Source: Brachyspira suanatina (GTDB taxonomy: Bacteria; Spirochaetota; Brachyspiria; Brachyspirales; Brachyspiraceae). From it: a stretch of DNA of 64,000 bases. The notes under the pieces were generated by a model. It was not told the DNA's origin, ran no database searches, and saw only the letters and a list, made by a program, of their open reading frames with translations. Shown in pieces: positions 42,639 to 52,724 of the stretch. The first letter of the stretch is position 1. Every line of letters starts with the position of its first letter. The position numbers and the translations under genes are program-made. The DNA is taken from contig NZ_CVLB01000001.1 in assembly GCF_001049755.1 (NCBI RefSeq), positions 744,001 to 808,000 of the forward strand, in the 5' to 3' direction.

Positions 42639-43661
42639 TTATTGCTGCAAATTTTCATCTAATCTCATACTATCTTCTGCTGTATCCATATAAGGATCAT
42701 TTTCATTATTTGTCTCTTTTTCATCATCTTCAGTTTTTATATAATAGCTTCTGTCACGCATAGCAGCAGAATATATATTATAATCAACTTCATATATTAT
42801 ACCGCTTTGAGGTTTTACATATACTCTGTTATCATTATTATCATATACTATTTGATACTGTGTTTTTGTATTATCTTCCATATATATTGTAATAACAGCA
42901 TCAGGTATTCTAAATAATCTATTTAAATATTTAAGCATATTTTCATCATATACAAAACCTGTAGCTTTAACTAAAGATAATGCCTCAAAATCTCTGTAAG
43001 CTTTATCTAAACTAATTTCTTCATCTATACCATCAACAACCCAATTAGTTCTATTTTCTTTTCTTATTATGTTTGTATAATCTCTTATATTACTTTCTGT
43101 TTTTACTACAGAATCTATATATATAGTTTTATCAAATATTTGTTTATCTCTAAGCATATCAATAGTTTTCTTCAATGCTTCTATATAAACGAGTTCTACG
43201 CTGAAATATTCATCATTATATTTTACATAATATTTTTCTTCATCAGCTGTTTTATTTCCAACGAATACTTTATATTCTTTATTGCCTTCCCAAACAGTAA
43301 ATTCATTGCTTGGATTTTCTAAACCGAATGAATCTAATTCAGCAAGATTTGTTATTGTGGAGTCAATATTCAAAGTATTGAAGTTTTTAACGTTTGCAAA
43401 AGCCTCTAACTGATCTATTTTATAATCATTAGATGGAGCTATTACTTTCCAAGTTTCATCTATTTTTTCTACAATTATTGGTTCTTCAGCATATTTTAAT
43501 TCGTATTTTGTAACATTTGTTTCATTAAGTTCAAAAAGCTGAGTTCTAGGTTTGTTTGCCTCTATTTTTTTACGGCTTTGTTTAGTTGTTAGAAATGCTG
43601 CAACACTTATTACTGCCAATGCTATAAGCAAAACTATGATTTTTGTAACATTTTTATTCAT
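42639..43661 (-). CDS. DUF4340 protein linked to an ABC-2 exporter
   Basis: A 340-residue protein with one N-terminal transmembrane helix (residues 8-25) and a long extracytoplasmic part. The segments IVEKIDETWKVIAPSNDYKIDQ, FGLENPSNEFTVW and KVFVGNKTADEEKYYVKY are the repeat units of DUF4340 domains. Such proteins are usually encoded with GldA/GldF-type ABC systems. Its stop precedes pgsA, and it follows the permease gene (50-base gap) in the same direction. The transported substrate is unknown. Confidence 0.75.
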   Translation of the reverse strand: MNKNVTKIIVLLIALAVISVAAFLTTKQSRKKIEANKPRTQLFELNETNVTKYELKYAEEPIIVEKIDETWKVIAPSNDYKIDQLEAFANVKNFNTLNIDSTITNLAELDSFGLENPSNEFTVWEGNKEYKVFVGNKTADEEKYYVKYNDEYFSVELVYIEALKKTIDMLRDKQIFDKTIYIDSVVKTESNIRDYTNIIRKENRTNWVVDGIDEEISLDKAYRDFEALSLVKATGFVYDENMLKYLNRLFRIPDAVITIYMEDNTKTQYQIVYDNNDNRVYVKPQSGIIYEVDYNIYSAAMRDRSYYIKTEDDEKETNNENDPYMDTAEDSMRLDENLQQ

Positions 43662-43711
43662 TTTATTTATCCTATAAGTTTATAATTTCTTTTGATTTTT
43701 AATATCGTAAA

Positions 43712-44437
43712 TTATTTTCTGTTTTCAAGCATAATATTTGCTAAATAAAGGAATATTATTGTAACTGATAAGAAGTATATAATATCTCTTAAATCCAATA
43801 CTCCTCTTGCTATATTAGCAAAATGATAATCACCGCTTATAACTTCTATGAAATTAACAGAAGCAGGGAAAAGTAAGGTTAAATATCTTAAAAACATATT
43901 CAAAGATATCATAATTGCAAGCCCTACAATTAAAGCTACTATCTGATTTTTTGTAGTAGATGAAGCGAATATGCCTATAGCACATAAAGCCATAATAAGA
44001 AATATACTTCCTATATATCCGGCAATTACAGGTCCTATATCCAATCTTCCCAAAAAAGTTAATGTCATAGGGTAGAGTATAGTAGGCATTAATGCAAAAA
44101 GCATAAATATCACTGCTGAAAAGAATTTACCTAGTATAATTTCTAAAGTAGAAACTGATTGTGTGCTTATAAGCTCATAAGAACCGCTTGAAAACTCACT
44201 TGATAATAGCCCCATAGTGATAGGCGGAATTATAAGCGATAGTATTAAAGGCAGAATACTGAAAAAATCCTGCATATCATTCTGCTGAAGTATAAAGAAT
44301 CTTGAGAAGAAATATACTCCGCTAACAATTAAAAATATTGCTGAAAATATATATGCTATAGGTGAAAAGAAAATATGCCTTAATTCTTTTTTTAATATAA
44401 CATTAGATTTATTTATAGTATAACTTATAGACTGCAC
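43712..44437 (-). CDS. ABC-2 type transporter permease
   Basis: A 241-residue integral membrane protein with six predicted helices. It resembles GldF-type ABC-2 permeases, with an N-terminal LKKELRHIFFSPIAYIFSAIF pattern and IPPITMGLLSSEFSSGSYELISTQSVS after helix 2. It pairs with the ATPase gene directly upstream (no gap) and the DUF4340 gene downstream. The substrate is not predictable. Confidence 0.85.
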   Translation of the reverse strand: MQSISYTINKSNVILKKELRHIFFSPIAYIFSAIFLIVSGVYFFSRFFILQQNDMQDFFSILPLILSLIIPPITMGLLSSEFSSGSYELISTQSVSTLEIILGKFFSAVIFMLFALMPTILYPMTLTFLGRLDIGPVIAGYIGSIFLIMALCAIGIFASSTTKNQIVALIVGLAIMISLNMFLRYLTLLFPASVNFIEVISGDYHFANIARGVLDLRDIIYFLSVTIIFLYLANIMLENRK

Positions 44438-45385
44438 TTATTTATCTCCTTTTGTTAATGTATGGAATACTTCTTCTAGATTTTCTCTTTCTCTGAACAT
44501 TTCATATATTACCCATTCTGTACTTTTGATAAATGAATAAATCTTTTCTCTAGGCTCTTCTTCATTAGAATATATTGTGATGTCTTTTAACTCTCCATTA
44601 TCTTCTGCTTTAACATCATAAATATTTTCTATTTTCTTTAACTTTTCTATTATTTTATTTTTATCATCATTTGTTTTTATAGATAATTTTATTCTTACAG
44701 ATGTTTTATTATTTTCTTTGTTATTCAAAGTTAAATGTTTAGGATCAGCATCTGCAATAACATTACCCTGATTGATGATTATAGCCCTTGAACAAGTAGC
44801 CTCAACTTCGCTTAATATATGTGTAGATATAAGAACAGTTTTTTCTTTGCCCAATTCTTTTATAAGCTCTCTAATCTCTACTATTTGGTTAGGGTCAAGT
44901 CCGTTAGTAGGCTCATCTAATATAAGTATTTTAGGGTCATGTATAATAGCTCCAGCAATTCCTACACGTTGTTTATAACCTTTTGAAAGCTCTCCGATTG
45001 ATTTTGATATAACATCTTTAAGGCTGCATGCATCTACAACATAATGAAGTCTTTCACTTAATCTGTTTCTTTCAAGCTCCTGAATCTCAGCCATATAAAC
45101 CAGATAATCAAATACGCTCATATCATCATAAAGCGGTGCTGATTCAGGTAAATATCCTATAACCTTTTTTACTTCTCTTTCATTATTTAATATACTTTTT
45201 CCGTCAATAATAGCATTTCCGCTAGTAGGAGAAAGGTAGCAAGTTAATATTCTTAAAGTAGTGGATTTTCCTGCTCCGTTTGGTCCCAATATTCCAACAA
45301 TTTCACCAGCATTTATTTCAAAACTTACGCCTTTTAAGGCATGAAAATCACCATAGTATTTGTTTAAATTTTCTACTGATATCAT
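44438..45385 (-). CDS. ABC transporter ATP-binding protein
   Basis: A 315-residue nucleotide-binding subunit with Walker A GPNGAGKST at 34-42, the signature LSKGYKQRVG near 133-142, and Walker B ILILDEPTNGLD near 155. The C-terminal extension (about 225-310) is a DUF4162-like regulatory domain common in ABC-2 exporter ATPases. It heads the three-gene exporter operon. Confidence 0.92.
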   Translation of the reverse strand: MISVENLNKYYGDFHALKGVSFEINAGEIVGILGPNGAGKSTTLRILTCYLSPTSGNAIIDGKSILNNEREVKKVIGYLPESAPLYDDMSVFDYLVYMAEIQELERNRLSERLHYVVDACSLKDVISKSIGELSKGYKQRVGIAGAIIHDPKILILDEPTNGLDPNQIVEIRELIKELGKEKTVLISTHILSEVEATCSRAIIINQGNVIADADPKHLTLNNKENNKTSVRIKLSIKTNDDKNKIIEKLKKIENIYDVKAEDNGELKDITIYSNEEEPREKIYSFIKSTEWVIYEMFRERENLEEVFHTLTKGDK

Positions 45386-45600
45386 TTTCTTCCTTTACTG
45401 TTTGATATATTTAAAAATTAATAATCTAAAAAATATATAAGTAGGAAAACATTATAATATATATAAAGTAAAAAAACAATTATAAAATTACAAAAGGTAT
45501 ATGTTTGAAATGTATGATTTTTGTATATGTTTAAATATTATATTGTAAATAACTATTTAATTAATTATAATATTATCATTAAATATTAAAGGCATTAAAT

Positions 45601-47274
45601 ATGGAATTAAATAAAGAAAAAATAAATTACATTATAGAAAAACTTTCAGATAGACTTTATGAAAAAGAAGATGCTATATCATTTACTTTTTTATGTGCTT
45701 TAGCTGGAAAATCAGTATTTTTATATGGCCCTCCCGGTACTGCTAAAAGTTTAATCGTAAGAAGAATAGCTTCTGCTTTTAGAGATTCCAAATATTTCGG
45801 TCAGCTTATGAATAGATTTACAACCCCCGAAGATGTATTCGGTCCTGTGAGCTTATCAAAATTAAAAGAAGATAAATTTGAAAGACAAACTGAAGGTTAT
45901 TTGCCTAAGGCTGATTTTGTATTTTTAGATGAAATTTGGAAAAGCAGTCCTGCAATATTAAATACATTATTAACTATAATAAATGAAAAAATATACAGAA
46001 ATGGAATCATTGAAGAAAAAGTGCCTTTAAAAATATTAGTTGCGGCAAGTAATGAAACTCCTCCCAAAGATCAGGGACTTGATGCTATGTATGATAGATT
46101 TATAATGCGTTTATTAGTTAATCCTGCTGAAGATATAGACAATTTCAAATCATTGATAGTTGATAAAGATGTTGATTTTAATGCTAATCTAAATGAGGAA
46201 GATAAAATATCAGCTGAAGATTTGGAAAGTTTAAAAAGCAATATAGAAGAAGTGGAAGTACCTTCTAATATTCTTAATATTATAATTTCAATAAAAAATG
46301 AAATAGATGAATATAATAACGGGAATAATGAACCTATTTATATTTCGGATAGAAGATGGAAGAATATCGTTTATATATTAAAAGCTTCTGCATATTTTTC
46401 AGATAGAAAAGAAATACTTCCTTCAGACTGTTTTTTAATTTCTAATTGTATTTGGACATTAGAAGAAAATATTAATGCTGTTAATAGCATAGTGAAAAAA
46501 TCTATAATGCGTTTTTTGAATGATGATAATGAAGAATTTGATTATGATAAAATATACGATGAAGCAGAAGAACTTAGAACAAATATAGATAAAGATTCTA
46601 TAAGTGACAGAGATGAGTATAAAAATGAAATTAATATAAATGGTAAAATGTATTTTTCTATAGATGTATTTTATGAATATAAAAATACTTATGGAAATAA
46701 TAGAGTGAGTATTGTAAAACTCTATATTGAAATTAATAAAATAAATAATAATACTCAATTTAATCCTTTAATGAATATATATGATAATGATGCTTTTAAT
46801 AATGCAAATGGCAGAAACCCAAAATATAATGATTATTATGATAATTATAGTAATTTAAAAAAATCTACTGATTATGTTGCAGCTGACAATGTATTTTGTT
46901 CATTTACAAATGCAAATACTATTCAAGTAAAAACTAATAATTATTATAACCGTTTTGTTGATCAAAATGGAGATATAGTATCATCATTAAATATATCTAT
47001 TCCTATTAAGTTTAGAAAAGGAGATATAAAACCTATAGAATACAATAAAAGAAATAGTTATATGTATGTTTGTTCGGATTTGCTTAATGCAGTAAATAAT
47101 AAAATAGAGTCTTATGAAAGTGATTTGAAATCTATGATTGAAAAATGCGACTCTGTTTTTATAAATAAAAGATATATACAAAAATTTATTTATAATAATG
47201 ATTATTTATCTAGTTTGAAATCTCTTAAAATTAATATTGAGCATTGTATAGATAAATTAAAGAATAATTATTAA
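45601..47274 (+). CDS. MoxR/RavA-type AAA+ ATPase
   Basis: A 557-residue AAA+ chaperone-like ATPase. Walker A is GPPGTAKS at 43-50; Walker B is FVFLDEIWKS at about 106-114; sensor 1 is VAASNE and the arginine-finger region is AMYDRFIMR. The C-terminal 230 residues are variable and Asn-rich with alternating strands. RavA-type proteins work with a VWA partner on metal-cofactor or respiratory complexes in E. coli. The VWA gene follows after 8 bases, a known pair. The cellular target here is unknown. Confidence 0.88.
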   Translation: MELNKEKINYIIEKLSDRLYEKEDAISFTFLCALAGKSVFLYGPPGTAKSLIVRRIASAFRDSKYFGQLMNRFTTPEDVFGPVSLSKLKEDKFERQTEGYLPKADFVFLDEIWKSSPAILNTLLTIINEKIYRNGIIEEKVPLKILVAASNETPPKDQGLDAMYDRFIMRLLVNPAEDIDNFKSLIVDKDVDFNANLNEEDKISAEDLESLKSNIEEVEVPSNILNIIISIKNEIDEYNNGNNEPIYISDRRWKNIVYILKASAYFSDRKEILPSDCFLISNCIWTLEENINAVNSIVKKSIMRFLNDDNEEFDYDKIYDEAEELRTNIDKDSISDRDEYKNEININGKMYFSIDVFYEYKNTYGNNRVSIVKLYIEINKINNNTQFNPLMNIYDNDAFNNANGRNPKYNDYYDNYSNLKKSTDYVAADNVFCSFTNANTIQVKTNNYYNRFVDQNGDIVSSLNISIPIKFRKGDIKPIEYNKRNSYMYVCSDLLNAVNNKIESYESDLKSMIEKCDSVFINKRYIQKFIYNNDYLSSLKSLKINIEHCIDKLKNNY

Positions 47275-47282
47275 GGTTTTGT

Positions 47283-48746
47283 ATGAATATTCATGATATT
47301 AACAATATTTTAAAAGAAACTAAATATATATTAAAAGAAAGATTTTCTCAGTATGATATATTTATGAGCAATAATGATATGCAAAAAGAAATTACTAAGA
47401 AAATAAATGATTTTAATTATAATTTAGAAAAACATTTAAAAGATGATAATCCATTTAAAGATTCATATTTTATTTATGAAGAAGCCAAAAATAGTTTTAC
47501 AGAAAATGAAACAGATAAAGAATCACTTTTAAAATATATTGAAAATTACAGATTAATTGCAGGCGATGATAATGCTGACTTTTTCTATTCAAAAATAGAT
47601 TCTTTAGAAAAAGATGAGTATAATAATGAGATAATAGCTATTAGAAAATCAGTTTTTAATAGTTGGAAAGATGAACTTGATAAACAATATATGAATTGGG
47701 TATTAAATGAAATAGATAAATACAGAAATAAATTTTTTCAAGATATGGAAAAATTTTTTGATTATTTGAATAATTTAAAGTATATACAGGATATATTTGG
47801 AGAAGATACAGAATTATTATTTGATTTGAGTATAGGAAAATTATTAAAAAAAGATATTGAATATATAAAAAGACTTTTAAATTTATTAAAAGAAAATTCA
47901 TATATAAAAAGATTATGCGATATGCTCGGAAGGTTTATAAAGTCTGAAGAAACTATAAAAACAGAAAAGATTTTAAGAAAAGAAACATTCAGCAGAAAAA
48001 TAAGAGATATTAATTCAGAAGAGGAGATTGTAGGAATAACTTATTCTAGAGATATACATAATATACTTCCTCAGGAGAAACTGCTTTTGGCTGAAGGCGT
48101 ACTTGAAACTTTATTTGGAGTAAAATATTTTGAGAATAGACTTTTAACTTTCAAAAAAGAAGGATATATTGACTCTTATTATGACAGATATATTGAAGAA
48201 GAAATTCAAGTAAAAGAAGAAGATAAAAAGGGACCTATTATAATATGCGTTGATACAAGCAGTTCTATGAGCGGAGTGCCTGAAACTGTTTCAAAGGCTG
48301 TTACATTATATTTGGCTACTCGTGCAATGAAGCAGAAAAGAAATTGCTATATTATAAATTTTAGTACTAAAATAAAAACTATGGATTTGACATATCCTAA
48401 TACTATGGATAATTTAATAGAGTTCTTGAGATTGAGTTTCAATGGAGGTACAGATCCCATTCCGGCACTGAGGCATGCTATAAAAACTATGAATACCGAG
48501 AATTATAAAAAATCTGATTTGCTTTTTATTTCTGACTTTGTATTTAATGGTTTTACAGATGAAGATTATAAATTGGCTGAAGAACAAAAGAAAAAAGAAA
48601 ATAGATTTTATTCTCTTGTAATAGGAAGTACTCCTATGTTTAATGTGGAAAACAGTATATTTGATTATAATTGGTGCTATGATTCTTCAATAGGCTCAAT
48701 TAAAGAGATTACAGGAAATATGTATTCAAGTATATTCGGACATTAA
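47283..48746 (+). CDS. VWA-domain protein (ViaA-like partner of RavA)
   Basis: A 487-residue protein. The N-terminal 300 residues are helical. The VWA domain occupies about 315-485, with an intact MIDAS motif: IICVDTSSSMSG (DxSxS), a threonine in NGGTDP near 395, and an Asp in FISDFVFNG. It lies 8 bases downstream of the MoxR/RavA-type ATPase. In E. coli the partner ViaA modulates RavA. No signal peptide, so it is cytoplasmic. Confidence 0.85.
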   Translation: MNIHDINNILKETKYILKERFSQYDIFMSNNDMQKEITKKINDFNYNLEKHLKDDNPFKDSYFIYEEAKNSFTENETDKESLLKYIENYRLIAGDDNADFFYSKIDSLEKDEYNNEIIAIRKSVFNSWKDELDKQYMNWVLNEIDKYRNKFFQDMEKFFDYLNNLKYIQDIFGEDTELLFDLSIGKLLKKDIEYIKRLLNLLKENSYIKRLCDMLGRFIKSEETIKTEKILRKETFSRKIRDINSEEEIVGITYSRDIHNILPQEKLLLAEGVLETLFGVKYFENRLLTFKKEGYIDSYYDRYIEEEIQVKEEDKKGPIIICVDTSSSMSGVPETVSKAVTLYLATRAMKQKRNCYIINFSTKIKTMDLTYPNTMDNLIEFLRLSFNGGTDPIPALRHAIKTMNTENYKKSDLLFISDFVFNGFTDEDYKLAEEQKKKENRFYSLVIGSTPMFNVENSIFDYNWCYDSSIGSIKEITGNMYSSIFGH

Positions 48747-48802
48747 TAATATATTAATATATAATAAAATCACAAAAAATATCAAAATTTTATATTATTT
48801 TC

Positions 48803-48830
48803 TTGACTGTTATTTTATTCATTGTATTAT
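48803..48830 (+). promoter_or_regulatory. Promoter of rnc
   Basis: TTGACT (48803-48808), 16-base spacer, TATTAT (48825-48830), 24 bases before the start codon. Confidence 0.55.
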
Positions 48831-48853
48831 AAATACAATACTGTTAGGCAGAT

Positions 48854-49594
48854 ATGGGTATGAATATAGATAAAATCTTAAATAATTGTCAGACGGCTAT
48901 AAAATATGAGTTTAGAAACAGAAATCATCTGTTAGAGGCTATAACTCATAGAACTTATGCTAATGAATCTAAAAAGAAAATGAAATATAATCAGAGATTA
49001 GAGTTTTTAGGAGACTCTGTGCTTTCTCTTATTATTTCAGATTATCTATTTAAAAAATATAATAGCAGTAAAGAAGGTTTATTATCTAAAGTAAAATCTT
49101 CTTTAGTATCGCAAAAAAGTTTGGCTGATATTTCAAAAGAGCTTAAACTCGGAGATTTTTTACTTTTAGGACATGGAGAAGAGGCTTCAGGTGGAAGGTA
49201 TAGAGATAATATGCTTGAAGATTTATTCGAGGCTATAGTAGGTGCTATATATTTAGATTCAGGTATTACAAGTGCATCCAAATTTGTTATGATGGCTTAT
49301 AAAGAAAGGCTTAGCAATTTGGATATTGAAAACTTTGATAAAGATTATAAAACTATATTTCAAGAGCTTATACAGAAAAAACATAAAACTAGTCCTATTT
49401 ATAAATCTTATGAATATTATGATGATAATAATCATGAGATGTTTAAAGCTGAAGTTTATGTAAATGATAAAAATTTTGCTTTGGGTATAGGTAAAAGTAA
49501 GAAAGAAGCGGAAACTAATGCTGCCAAAAAAGCATTGGATAAAATAGAAATGGCTAGTATGGCAATAAAGAAAAATAAAAAAATTAATAAGTAA
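48854..49594 (+). CDS. rnc: Ribonuclease III
   Basis: A 246-residue double-stranded RNA endonuclease that matures rRNA and cuts regulatory hairpins. The signature QRLEFLGDSVL has metal ligands Glu50 and Asp54; the second acidic pair is in DNMLEDLFEAIVGAI near 120. A dsRNA-binding domain covers about 160-235, ending in KSKKEAETNAAKKALD. The length is standard with a short Lys-rich tail. It has its own promoter and a terminator-like hairpin after it. Confidence 0.95.
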   Translation: MGMNIDKILNNCQTAIKYEFRNRNHLLEAITHRTYANESKKKMKYNQRLEFLGDSVLSLIISDYLFKKYNSSKEGLLSKVKSSLVSQKSLADISKELKLGDFLLLGHGEEASGGRYRDNMLEDLFEAIVGAIYLDSGITSASKFVMMAYKERLSNLDIENFDKDYKTIFQELIQKKHKTSPIYKSYEYYDDNNHEMFKAEVYVNDKNFALGIGKSKKEAETNAAKKALDKIEMASMAIKKNKKINK

Positions 49595-49607
49595 TAATTT
49601 GAATGTT

Positions 49608-49641
49608 GAAATACTAAAAAATATAAATTTTAGTATTTTTG
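49608..49641 (+). terminator. Terminator after rnc
   Basis: AAATACTAAAA pairs with TTTTAGTATTT around an AT loop and is followed by T residues. Confidence 0.55.
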
Positions 49642-49810
49642 TTAAGATAGCATATCAATTAATAATGAGGCTAATTTATTTAGAAGTTTAGTTGACATCT
49701 TATTAATGCTAATGGAATATAGCAAAAGTAAATTATCTGAAATAATTGATAACTGAAGTTTTAGCTTATTAATAGTTTCAGAGAATATAAAAATAGTAAA
49801 GGAAAATTTC

Positions 49811-50458
49811 ATGGGTAAAATTAATATAGCACCATCAATACTTACAGCATCATTTTCTAATTTGGATGCAACTATAAAAGAACTTGAAGAAGCAGGAAGT
49901 GATTATTTGCATTTAGATATAATGGACGGAGTATTTGTTCCGCAAATTACATTCGGTGCAAAAGTTCTTTCTGATATAAAAAAGGTAAGTAAAATACCTT
50001 TAGATGCACATCTAATGGTAGTAAATCCTGAAAAACATATTGATGATTTTGCTAAGGCTGGTGCAGATATTATAAGTGTTCATTTTGAGGGTAATATACA
50101 TATACATAGATTAATTTATCAGATAAAAGCACATAATATAAAAGCTGGTGTTGTTCTTAATCCTCATACTAGAGTTGATGTAATAGAACCTATCATTGAT
50201 GATATTGATTATTTGCTTATAATGAGTGTAAATCCGGGATTCGGGGGACAGAAATTCATTGAATCATCTTTGAATAAATTAAAGGAAGCAAAAAAATTAA
50301 TAGGAAATAGAGATATAATACTTGCAGTTGACGGCGGAGTTAATTTAAAAACTTGTGATAGAGTAGTTGAGGCAGGAGCAAATTTCCTTGTGGCTGGAAG
50401 TGCAATAATAGACAGCGATAATAAAAAAGATACTATTAATAAATTGAGAGGAAATTAA
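49811..50458 (+). CDS. rpe: Ribulose-phosphate 3-epimerase
   Basis: A 215-residue TIM-barrel enzyme of the pentose phosphate pathway that interconverts ribulose-5-P and xylulose-5-P. Motifs: APSILTASFSNL near the start, HLDIMDGVFVPQITFG (metal-binding His and Asp), DAHLMV, MSVNPGFGGQKF and the C-terminal VDGGVN with catalytic Asp. AAAGGAAA is the ribosome site. Confidence 0.96.
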   Translation: MGKINIAPSILTASFSNLDATIKELEEAGSDYLHLDIMDGVFVPQITFGAKVLSDIKKVSKIPLDAHLMVVNPEKHIDDFAKAGADIISVHFEGNIHIHRLIYQIKAHNIKAGVVLNPHTRVDVIEPIIDDIDYLLIMSVNPGFGGQKFIESSLNKLKEAKKLIGNRDIILAVDGGVNLKTCDRVVEAGANFLVAGSAIIDSDNKKDTINKLRGN

Positions 50459-50543
50459 TTTATTATAATGCCCAATATAGATATTATAAATATTTATTAA
50501 CTTAGTTTTGATATAAGTCTTATACAACATAAGAAAGGAAAAG

Positions 50544-52556
50544 ATGGAAGAATTAGATAATAGTAACAATAATGAAAATGAAGAAGAAAAACAAAATGAA
50601 GATTCTCCAAAAGTATTTATAAATAATGCTCAAATTCTTGAATCAGGTCAAATATTAATAACTCCTCCAAAACCAGATGAAAAAACTTTTGAAGATTGGA
50701 AAAGAACGTCAGATGAATATGCTGATAAAGGCGAATATGAAAAAGCTATAGAAGCATATTTTAGAATACTTTGGACTGATCCTAATAATACAGAATATTG
50801 GGAGCATTTAAGTTATTTATATTTAAATGGCGGCAGATATAATGATGCAGTATATGCTATATCAGAATGTGTAAAATTAGATACTAATAATCATCAGTAT
50901 TTATATAAGCTTGGCGGATTGTATATATTAAATGAAAATTATAAAGAAGCAGAAGATTATACATTAAAAGCTTTAAAATTAGATCCGTTAAATTATAAGT
51001 ATTTTCAAAGACTTGGAATAGTTTATTATTATATTAATCAATATGATAATGCTTTAAGTTTAATTTTAAAATCTATAGAATTAGAAAGTAATGATTATAA
51101 TAATTTGCTTTTATTAGCTTATATTTATGATGCTAAGAGCGAATATGATGAAGCTATAAAATCTATATTAAAATATTTAGATCATATAAAAGAAAAATCA
51201 GATAGTGAATGTTTCGTATATCAATATCTTTCTATACTATATATGAAAAATAAGCAGTATAATACGGCAATAGAAACATTATCAAAAAACTTAGATTTGT
51301 ATCCTAATGATGATTTTAATTATAACTTGCTTGCAAATGTTTATATATTAATAAATCAATATAAAGAAGCTATAGATTCAGCGTTAAAAGCAGTTAATTT
51401 AAATAAAAATAATTTTTGTAATTCTTATGTATTAGCTAATGCATTTTATAAAAATAAAGATTATGATAAATCTATAGAAATATTATTGAATACATTAAAA
51501 TTATTAAAAGAAAATCATAAAGAAGAAAAATTAATAAATATTAAATCTAGAAAATTAAAAAATAGAATAATCGAATTGAATGATAGATCTATAGAAGAGC
51601 TTTGTAAAAATTTAGATTTAGATGAAAAAAATTATGATTATTATCATTTATTAGGAAAATGTTATAATAAAATTGGAGAGTATAATAAATCAATATGTTT
51701 TTTCTTACTAGCGTATGAATTAGATAATGAAAATATTTACAATCTTCATTGGATTGGATCTACATACAATCAAAATAAAAATTATAATGCATCAATAAAT
51801 TTTCTATTGAAAAATATAGATTTAAGCAGCGATATTATAGATAGTTATTATTGGCTTGCTGATTCATATTATAATATAGGTAAATATGATAAAGTTATAA
51901 AGAATGCGTCAAAAATAGATAATTTAAAAATAGATGATGAAAACATAGAATACTTATCAATATTAGGAAAGTCTTATTACAAATCAGAAAAATATGAAAA
52001 ATCTGCTTCCATTTTATCGAAAGTGTTAGAAAAAGATGAAAACAATTTGGAGATTTTAACTTTATTAGGAAAATCATATAGTTCTGTAAATAATCATAAA
52101 AAAGCAATAGAAATGTTTGTTAAATATGATAGTTTAAATCCTAATGATACAGATAATTTAAAATCTTTATCAAAATCATATTATGATAGTGGAGAATATA
52201 ATAGTGCTATAAATATTTTTTTGAAATTAACAGAATTATATCCTAATGAGGCAGAATATTGGTATTATTTAGGTAATTCATTGAAAAATACTAATCAAAA
52301 TAAAGAAGCTAAAGAAGCATATAAAAAAGCTTTGAAAATAAATCCTTATAATCAAACATATAAAGAAGGCTTAAAAAGTGTAGGAGCAAATTTTTTCAAG
52401 TCTGCATATATTTGGGTAACAATTTTGTTTATTTTAGTTCTTATTGTATGCGGTATATTTTTATTCAAAACAAAAGCTAATCTTGGTATGGCATTACCTT
52501 TATTTACAGTAATTTTTGTTCTAATGTTTAAGACAGTTTCATTATTAAAAAAATAG
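50544..52556 (+). CDS. Large TPR protein with two C-terminal transmembrane helices
   Basis: A 670-residue protein with a charged start, then about 15 tetratricopeptide repeats (residues about 55-610), for example GEYEKAIEAYFRILWTDPNN and SINFLLKNIDLSSD. Two hydrophobic helices at about 623-642 and 648-665 anchor the C-terminus. There is no signal peptide, so the TPR array is predicted cytoplasmic. A GAAAGGAAAAG ribosome site precedes the ATG. It probably scaffolds protein complexes at the membrane; partners are unknown. Confidence 0.8.
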   Translation: MEELDNSNNNENEEEKQNEDSPKVFINNAQILESGQILITPPKPDEKTFEDWKRTSDEYADKGEYEKAIEAYFRILWTDPNNTEYWEHLSYLYLNGGRYNDAVYAISECVKLDTNNHQYLYKLGGLYILNENYKEAEDYTLKALKLDPLNYKYFQRLGIVYYYINQYDNALSLILKSIELESNDYNNLLLLAYIYDAKSEYDEAIKSILKYLDHIKEKSDSECFVYQYLSILYMKNKQYNTAIETLSKNLDLYPNDDFNYNLLANVYILINQYKEAIDSALKAVNLNKNNFCNSYVLANAFYKNKDYDKSIEILLNTLKLLKENHKEEKLINIKSRKLKNRIIELNDRSIEELCKNLDLDEKNYDYYHLLGKCYNKIGEYNKSICFFLLAYELDNENIYNLHWIGSTYNQNKNYNASINFLLKNIDLSSDIIDSYYWLADSYYNIGKYDKVIKNASKIDNLKIDDENIEYLSILGKSYYKSEKYEKSASILSKVLEKDENNLEILTLLGKSYSSVNNHKKAIEMFVKYDSLNPNDTDNLKSLSKSYYDSGEYNSAINIFLKLTELYPNEAEYWYYLGNSLKNTNQNKEAKEAYKKALKINPYNQTYKEGLKSVGANFFKSAYIWVTILFILVLIVCGIFLFKTKANLGMALPLFTVIFVLMFKTVSLLKK

Positions 52557-52724
52557 TAAGTGATATTTGTTATTAAAAAACTTAAAAATAAACTCTTTAA
52601 TCTCATATAAAGAAGTTTCATAAAGTATAAGATTGAATTTTTTATAAATATTTGAATTTAATATATTGAAAATATTTTTATTAAATTTTATTATTACCGT
52701 CAAAAAAATATGTAGGATATATTG

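Noticed and set aside
49642-49810. Riboswitch in the rpe leader
   Set aside because: Some short inverted repeats are present but no known aptamer consensus could be recognised.
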